DNA of 64,000 bases. Source: Coriolopsis trogii. Taxonomy: Eukaryota; Basidiomycota; Agaricomycetes; Polyporales; Polyporaceae. Below the pieces are notes generated by a model, which worked only from the letters and a program-made list of their open reading frames with translations, searched no databases and had not been told where the DNA came from. The stretch is from positions 186,001 to 250,000 of the forward strand of contig JAHYIO010000031.1 of NCBI GenBank assembly GCA_020543525.1, written 5' to 3'. Position numbers and translations under genes: made by a program. Shown in pieces: positions 57,622 to 64,000 of this stretch; within the stretch, counting starts at the first letter, position 1; the number at the start of each line of letters is the position of its first letter.

Positions 57622-58437
57622 GTCGTGAGATGGATTGATGGTGTTTGTGGGGTTGGAAGCGTGCAGATAGTCAAGACGATGGTGGTTGAGGTAGAAGCGG
57701 TGGTCGTGAGCTGATATCGTCTTCTGCGTTGCAACATTGCGGCACCGAAGACAAGCACAAGCAACCGTAGTGACTCCAGCATACTCGTGATTGTAAGATT
57801 GTTATAGGCAGGCTCATGGGCCTCGACTTCCAAGCGCCGGGGGAAGGAGGCTTACAGTTCTAGCAGCCAAAATAGTGTCGCCCATATGCATGAGAATAGG
57901 CCCAGTTCGCAAAACGCATCTTGGAAGAGGTAGGCATTCACCGATGATGGCCAGTCTAGTCCATAGATGCGGTCGAACAAGTCACGACCCTGGCACACGA
58001 TGTCGAGCTTGCATGTATGACAATGAAGTTGCAGGTCGTGTGTGAATTGAAGAGGAATTCCGTCGCGGATATTCAATGCGATTTTGCAGATTCTTGCTCT
58101 ACGACGTCCCAGCAATATCACATACCTCCACTGAGACAAACACCCAAAGTCCCTGCCCCGCATCTCCATTGTGAACCTAGTCTGCACGCCATCGATGAAG
58201 CAGTGCCCTCTGTCATCGGGCTATGTGATGACCGCCTGTGCAGAAGGAGAAAGCGTCTGTCGCAATCAAGGAGGTGATGATGATGGTCGAGAGTCAAGCT
58301 GTCGCGTACGCCTGACATGGGCGCGTGTCGGAGCCGTCCAAAGTCTTTCCGTCAACGCTTCCGATTTGTCCTCTTTCTCATCTCTCACCCTCATTCTCCT
58401 GGCTCCTTCGAGTCCCAAAGACACCGAGGCCTCGTCA
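57622..58437. other. Divergent spacer with an uncertain minus-strand frame
   Basis: About 815 bases. A 111-codon frame on the minus strand (57852-58187) has four Cys/His-like residues (LHCHTCKLDIVC) and a hydrophobic end (LFSCIWATLFWLLEL), but no family is recognised and no convincing partner exons were found. Confidence 0.4.
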
Positions 58438-61400
58438 TGTCTGAAGGTGCACGGCTTGAGGATGCTACAGCGGTCAAGACGCTCACCTCAAGTCCCAAGA
58501 CGCTGACTCCCATAACGACCACGACCGCGACCGTCGACGATGACAAAACAGACACGCCAACGTCTCCTGAACTACCGACCGTAGTCGCGACGAAGCCGCC
58601 AACTGAACTGGGTGCCCCGCCGGAAAACAAGGCGGAGGTGGAGTATCTAGCTGCCATTCCCGAATCCGCCACTGATGAGACGGTGACGGCGGACGAAACG
58701 CAGACTGCCGACGCTTCGGAGCCAACTCCAGCAGCGTCGGAGGTCGAGGATGGAGAGTCGTTCTCCACACCTGAAGTTAACGCTGAGTCCCTCCCTTCGC
58801 CCGAGCTTACAACCATACCACTATCTCCCTCCAACGACCCGGCCCCTGCGCAACGCACAGCAGCCCCAAGTGCGGAGAATGCCTCGGAACCCTCCCCGCA
58901 AACCTCAGAACCGTTAGGCATGAAGGAGACCTCAGGTCAGACTGCCACGCAAGCGTCAGAACCGACCCCAACACTTGCGCAAGCCTCGGAGAAGGTCTTA
59001 ACGTCTCCCACATCTGTCGGACTTCCCAAACGTCACCCCACAACGCCTCGACCTCTCCGGAAGCCCACAGGCCCAGTCGGTGCTGGGCTCGACTCTCTGC
59101 TCTCACCGACAGAAAGTGAAGGCAAGTCGTCACCCTTCCGCACGTCCGTCGCGGGATCCGATGTCACCGACGACGACTCGACCCGCTTCTCGACTGTCCT
59201 GCTCAGCGCGCGACAAAGCCTCGCCGTGCCGCCGAAATCTCCGTCAGGTGCAGCCTCGAACGGACTACACACGGTTGACGAGGGTACTGGGTCCGACGAG
59301 AGCACGCTCGTGGAAGACTGGCGGAAGCACAAGAAGACGGCGTCGAATTCGACCATCCTCTCTGCAAACAACGTTCCATACTTCATGGCCCAGTTAGGAA
59401 GCGCTGGAACTGGGGCGGAACCGGTGGAGGAGGACAGGCAGGGCGAAGAAGAGGATGGGGGAGGGTATGTCGACCCGGACACGGCGGTTGACTGGGGTGC
59501 GTGTCAATATACTTTGTGGCGATACACTGTCGTAACTCCCTCTGTATATAGCTTTCTGGGGCAAAGTCATGAATGGTACACGATATATCTGCATATATGC
59601 GTCAATGTTGTGCTGAGTAGGCCTGCACAGACTATCAGGGCTACGCGTCGCAACACCCAGAAGAGCTGGCACGGGCCATCGAGCGCGGCATCCCCAAGAC
59701 GTTACGGGGAATGGTTTGGCAGCTAATGTAGGTATGCCTACGCAGTCGTGTCAGGGCTCTGGAGACGTCTGACCGTCTTTCACAGGTCGGCGTCCAAAGA
59801 TCCCGAGCTAGAGACCACCTACCTGCGGTTGCTGAAGGAGACAAGTCCACACGAGAAGTCAATACAGCGAGATCTAGGACGGCGAGTACCGTGTCTGACG
59901 TAGGCATGAGCACAATAATTGATAAACAATACAGGACATTCCCGCATCATGCCTTCTTCACTGATGGACATGGTATCGGGCAAGAAAATCTGTTTAATGT
60001 TCTCAAAGCTTACTCTCTGTAAGTAGATGGTCCGCGTTTCTGCACAGTTTCTGACATTTCGACAAACAGCTACGATCCACAAGTTGGCTATTGCCAAGGA
60101 CTGCCGTTCATCGTGGCAATTTTACTACTAAATGTACGCCTCCGCTTGTGGCTATATGCGCATTAGCAACCTGACTGCACAAATCATAGATGCCGGACGA
60201 AGAAGCTTTCTGTCTGCTTGTACGACTCATGCACTCGTACGATCTACGAGGCCACTTTTTGCCAGAGATGCCCAAACTACAGTTACGATTGGTAAGCGTC
60301 ATTCAGAAAACCATCACGTTTAGGAGATCTGACAAGACGACGACTCACAGTTCCAGGCCAGTCTTGCTCTTCATACGCATAAGACCTTGTGGAGCGCTGA
60401 CATGCGTACAGTTTGAGCGGCTTCTCGAAGAAGTCCTTCCCGTACTGCACTTGCACTTTGTCCGACAAGGGATCAAAGCGAGCATGTACTGCTCACAATG
60501 GTTCCTTACCATGTTCAGCTACCGGTACGTTCCCTGCGTTTCTACAGCACCCACATTGTGGCTCTAACCCGTAGCAAATCCTTGTAGTTTCCCGATCGAC
60601 ATCGTGTTCCGAATATACGACAACTGCCTCGCGAGCGGCATCGAGGCCATGTTCGCGTTCAGCATGGCTCTCCTCAGTAAGAACGAGATGACGCTGCTGA
60701 ACATGAAGTTCGACCAGCTAGTCTCCTTCCTCAACCAACGCGTGTTCGAAGTCTACCAGGTCCGTCTCTCCCCTCCCCGCCTCTCTCGCTCTCGCTCTCG
60801 TCCACGACCTCGCCTCTGACCGCGCGGTTTTGGTGCAGATCGGGCCGGTGAACCCGAACACGCCCGCGTCCGAGGTGCGCTACCGGGTGGACGAGTTCGT
60901 GCAGGACGCGATCTCGCTCCGGATCACGCCCTTCATGCTCGACAACTACGCGCACGAGTACGAGGAGCTCGTGCGCGCGCGCGACGCGCACAAGCTAGAA
61001 ATGGAGAACCTCAAGAACACGAACCAGCGGCTGGCCGCACAAGTGTGCGTGCTCCCCTTTCGCCTTGCCACACCTGTAGTCCGTCTCAGACGCTGATCGT
61101 GGTCTTCTGTTTGATTTGGGACGAGCAGGAAGAATCTGGAGACGTCGCTGGCGCAGCTCAATACGGAACACTGTGAGGTCCTGGTAAGCCTCCTTCCTCT
61201 ATACACCCCGCAACATGCAACAGGACTGAGTGTATGCACGCGCGACAGAACGAGCTTGTGAGGGCCCGGTTGCGACACGAAGAGCTCGAGGGCGAGCTCG
61301 TCCGGTACAAGCTCCTGTGAGTCCCACTCCAAATTCCCCGGACCCTACCATCTTCCCCCTCACACACTCATACTCATACTCGCACCCACCCGCGCAGATA

Positions 61401-61494
61401 CGCCGAGGCGATGCACCAGAGCGAAGACGCCATGTCCTCCCACCGCATCTCCCTCGTCTCGAGCAAACGCGGGAGCGCGAGCACGAACGGGTGA
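58438..61494 (+). CDS. TBC-domain Rab GTPase-activating protein (GYP5/EVI5-like)
   Basis: Speeds GTP hydrolysis on a Rab GTPase in vesicle transport. Start at 58438 (MSEGARLEDATAVKTL), then about 330 disordered Ser/Thr/Pro/Glu-rich residues. The TBC domain follows across many short introns: HPEELARAIERGIPKTLRGM with VWQLM, SIQRDLGRTFPHHAFF with the Arg finger, then LKAYSLYDPQVGYCQGLPFI with the Gln finger. Next are EEAFCLLVRLMHSYDLRGHF, IKASMYCSQWFLTMFSYRF and FRIYDNCLASGIEAMFAFS. The C-terminus is a coiled coil (EYEELVRARDAHKLEMENLK, NTNQRLAAQVKNLETSL) ending GSASTNG, stop at 61492-61494. About 800 residues. Both GAP fingers are present, so it should be active. Order of TBC then coiled coil matches GYP5/EVI5. 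Confidence 0.93.
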
Positions 61495-61814
61495 CGCCTG
61501 ACCGGCGGCCGCTGACCGATGTCCCGGCTCTCGTGCCGCCACCCACAGACGTCTCATTCTCCCCAGTCCGTCCCCACTCCTGCATATATTCACGAGTTCA
61601 CGATCCGTCACGGTTTCTTCTACACTCGCCTGTCCGTCCTCTCCGTCCCCCTCCCCTCCCGTCCTGGCTCGGTCGGTCGTCTGCGTCGCTGCGTACCTCT
61701 CTTGCATATCTTCGTCGTCGATGTTGTATCGGATTCATTGCATGCATGTATGTCAAATAATTATCACAAGTCGAATAGATTAATCCATGAGCAGAGCCAC
61801 TCCGAGCCCGACAT
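61495..61814. other. 3' spacer of the TBC gene
   Basis: About 320 bases, pyrimidine-rich up to 61690 and AT-rich after. No gene. Confidence 0.5.
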
Positions 61815-62330
61815 ATTGACAACTCAGTAGCCCATTTCCGATGCAGTGAGTTATCCATCTTCTTACAATTATCACAAGTTGCTTGATGATCTTGAGCAAT
61901 CCTTCCGGGTTGAACGCTTACGATCAATATTATGATAACATCAGGTGGCGCGAGAGCTAGGAGAGGCCATACTGGAAGGGCGAAACGAGCCACGGATCGC
62001 GCGAAGCGAGCCATGTTCTTATCCGGGCGAAATAGCCGGCGGGGAATGCCATTGTCTGTAAACCACAACAATATCGCGTCAGAAGTATGCATAGTACTTA
62101 GAACTAAAGAATTATTGCCTGACTTACCTTCATGCCTTCCCATGCATTGGTCGCGTATTGGAGGCACGAGCTAGCTGACATGAACGAGATGGGACCATAA
62201 GGCTTGATCTCGGACGGCGACCAACAGGATGTAAGAGGCAACCATCATGTGGTCGGTCATCAACTGCTCCATCCAGTGAACTCCATGCGGTTCATAGTGT
62301 CCGCTCATACTTGCCCAGACCGCCGGGCGA
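61815..62330 (-). pseudogene. Relic of the branched-chain aminotransferase gene
   Basis: Reverse complement of this stretch matches about 47060-47560 of the intact gene. Recognisable blocks are the DHMM exon edge (62250 region), SPSEIKPYGPISFMSASS-like and NAWEGMK (62215-62130), FRPDKNMARFARS (about 62030-61990) and the KIIKQLV block (about 61895-61850). Introns are included, so it came from DNA, not from a transcript. Both ends are missing and the reading frame is interrupted near 62040-62130. Confidence 0.88.
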
Positions 62331-62749
62331 GCGTTCAAGTTGGCAAACTTGAGGTTGTGTCCGGACTCCGTGAGCCGGTTGCAACCGCGCGCATGGATGG
62401 TGCATCATCATGGATGAACCCGGCTCATGACAGAAATATTCGTATGTGGGAGATGTGTAAGTCTCTTCGCCCTCGCAGACGTCGGGTGCATGGAGGACAC
62501 CATCCGGGGTGAGCTGTCGAAGCCCATACAGCCCTCACGTCGCCTTCTCATCCGCTTTGAGTGTCGATAATGATGCGAGCTCGTCCTTTTCCTCTCTCCG
62601 CGTTTCGGCACTCACTCCTCCTTGGCTTCCGGCATTCCTATCCTCTGCTTGAATGTTGGGACACTATGGGCTACTAGAGTCGTTGAAGTGGTAAAGTGAT
62701 GCTATTGTTTGTCTACGATATGATGCTCCACGCTGGGTAGGCACCGACC
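62331..62749. other. Junction between the aminotransferase relic and the EF/ZZ copy
   Basis: About 420 bases without a recognised gene; similarity to the left-hand copy of either gene fades here. Confidence 0.5.
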
Positions 62750-64000
62750 TCATTCGCGCTCAGAATCGCAGGGTGAATCAGTCAATACCCAACGGTGTAC
62801 GCTGGGTGAAGGAGGCAAGGACGGACGATGGTAGTGCATCGAGGACGGAGCGTTGACAGATTGCGCCCTCCTCGAGCTCGCAAGCTTCCTCGACCGCGAC
62901 CACATCGAGTCCAGGATCTTTTCGATCCGCGCCAGCTTCTCGTCCATCGAGCCGATACGGCTTTCCAGGGCCCCGAATCTGCCTTCCATCCCGCCGAACC
63001 GCACGTCCATGTTCTCGAAGCGTTGTTCTACACTCGTGAAACGATGCTCGAGGACCTCGAGACGCTGCTCGACGGTTAGTGGGCCGTGCTGCACTTCGTC
63101 TTGGCAGCGGACGAGCGGGTGCAGTTTGTTGTGCGCACCAACGGTGAGAGGACCTTTGGCGTCGCATTCGAGGCAGATGAACACGTCGTCTGTTCGTAGT
63201 GTCAGGATTCAACTCGACGTCTGCAAACTAAGGCTCCCAGATGTCGCAGGCCTAGATAGACAAACAGCGCACCTTGGCAGACAAGGCAGTACCAACAAGG
63301 CTTCGATACTCGTCGTTTGCAGACAAGACACGACAACTTCGAGTGCATCATCTTCGACACGCGACTCTTCCTTTGAAGGTTGACGTCCTGGCTTGTATGA
63401 TCGTCCCCAAGCATCTCCACTAGGTCATCGAAAGTCGTCCGGCCCCGCTTCAGCGCCGCCCGTGCGGCTTGATCCATGGTTCCGAACTCGCGCAAATGCA
63501 TCATCGTGCGTACTTTGAAGACGGCATGGCTGGGTAGATGAGGCGCGGGCAGGTCGGGGCGCTTTGCGGTGTCTACTTCGCTGTTGCGGCAGCGTGGATC
63601 GTCACAGAGGTTCATCGTCCGGTTGGAGTCGCAGTCCAAGCAGATGACTCGCGCTCCGATGATGATGCTGTCGCAATGGTCGCACTTGACATCCCTGCAA
63701 ATGACCAGCGTCAGAATGCCAACCAATAGAAGGTCAGAACGTGAATGGTATTGCGTACAGATGTATGGCAGTCGTCCTGAGCTCGTAGTCATAGCGGGTC
63801 TCGTATAGTCGAGCATCCGCTGCAGTGAGCGTCTGCCTTATCCGCGCGAGCTCCAAGAGTTCCTCTTCGGTCAAGGACGAATAATTGAGCCGGATGAGCA
63901 ATTCGATGTAGCGCTTGCGGTTGTCCCGTCTCCGCTTGAAGTAGGACCATGTGAAGAGATGCATGCCGACTATTTCTCGCACTGCTGTGAGGGCATACTT
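62750..64000 (-). CDS. EF-hand / ZZ-finger / coiled-coil protein, second copy (5' part outside window)
   Basis: Minus-strand paralogue of the 3' third of the gene at 50688-54260; position 64000 corresponds to about 53009. It reads VREIVGMHLFTWSYFKRRRD, an intron, DVKCDHCDSIIIGARVICLD, LCDDPRCRNSEVDTAKRPD, CLVCKRRVSKPCWYCLVCQ, a second intron, DDVFICLECDAKGPLTVGAH. The heptad chain (VEQRLEVLEHRFTSVEQRF) follows to SERE and the stop at 62750-62752. Exons are nearly identical to the left copy, with scattered replacements (for example ALLELARIS versus ELLELARIR), while the second intron has diverged. The visible part has no frameshift, so this copy may be the working one. Confidence 0.82.

Noticed and set aside
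57852..58187. 111-codon minus-strand frame with Cys/His residues
   Set aside because: No family recognised and it lies in the divergent spacer of two well-supported genes; kept only as a note.
61932..62174. Plus-strand frame resembling one at 47224-47484
   Set aside because: Both are antisense shadows of aminotransferase coding DNA; the similarity reflects the relic on the minus strand, not a gene family.

Overview
This window looks like nuclear DNA of a mushroom-forming basidiomycete (Agaricomycetes, perhaps Polyporales). The reasons are GC-rich DNA with many short introns of about 45-80 nt carrying CTAAC-like branch points, dense genes on both strands, and lineage-typical proteins: DUF6533-type membrane proteins, a HET-domain protein, a BTB protein with a short C-terminal Cys motif, and an EF-hand/ZZ-finger protein. 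All gene models were spliced by eye from the sequence, so internal exon edges are approximate unless stated.

Layout. 1-2611 (-): UPF2/NMD2, cut by the left edge. 3326-5608 (+): cytochrome P450 with three consecutive microexons. 6065-7619 (+): FAD-dependent monooxygenase. 8040-10420: decayed tandem copies of that monooxygenase and its flanks. 10968-12119 (+): BTB protein. 12568-12910 (+): 87-residue secreted Cys/Ala-rich peptide. 13883-15219 (+): multi-pass membrane protein. 15595-16354 (-): PC4/SUB1 coactivator, divergent from 16660-28884 (+): giant HECT E3 ligase TOM1/HUWE1. 29422-30970 (+): quinone-oxidoreductase-like MDR protein. 31074-31155 (+): tRNA-Ser(AGA). 32751-34683 (+): DUF6533 membrane protein. 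35011-36957 (+): membrane-anchored TAP-like alpha/beta hydrolase. 37685-39649 (-): HET protein. 40225-41955 (-): second DUF6533 protein. 43602-45976 (+): ABC1/ADCK1-like kinase. 46838-48433 (+): branched-chain aminotransferase. 48434-50687: gene-poor stretch with a palindrome, a T20 run and a minisatellite. 50688-54260 (+): EF-hand/ZZ-finger/coiled-coil gene with likely frameshifts. 54786-55991 (+): NmrA-like reductase. 56460-57621 (-): unrecognised conserved-looking protein. 58438-61494 (+): TBC Rab-GAP. 61815-62330 (-): aminotransferase gene relic. 62750-64000 (-): second EF-hand/ZZ copy, cut by the right edge.

How it fits together. The conserved housekeeping genes (UPF2, SUB1, TOM1, ABC1 kinase, TBC GAP) are interleaved with accessory genes: oxidative enzymes, HET, membrane receptors-like proteins and duplicated segments. 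The P450 and flavin monooxygenase side by side suggest a small oxidative-metabolism pair, but no backbone synthase is present. The most dynamic parts are 8.0-10.4 kb (tandem duplication and decay) and 46.8-64 kb, where pieces of the aminotransferase and the EF/ZZ gene recur near the right edge in opposite orientation and changed order. I found no CRISPR array, no intact transposase or reverse transcriptase, and no clearly novel multi-gene system.
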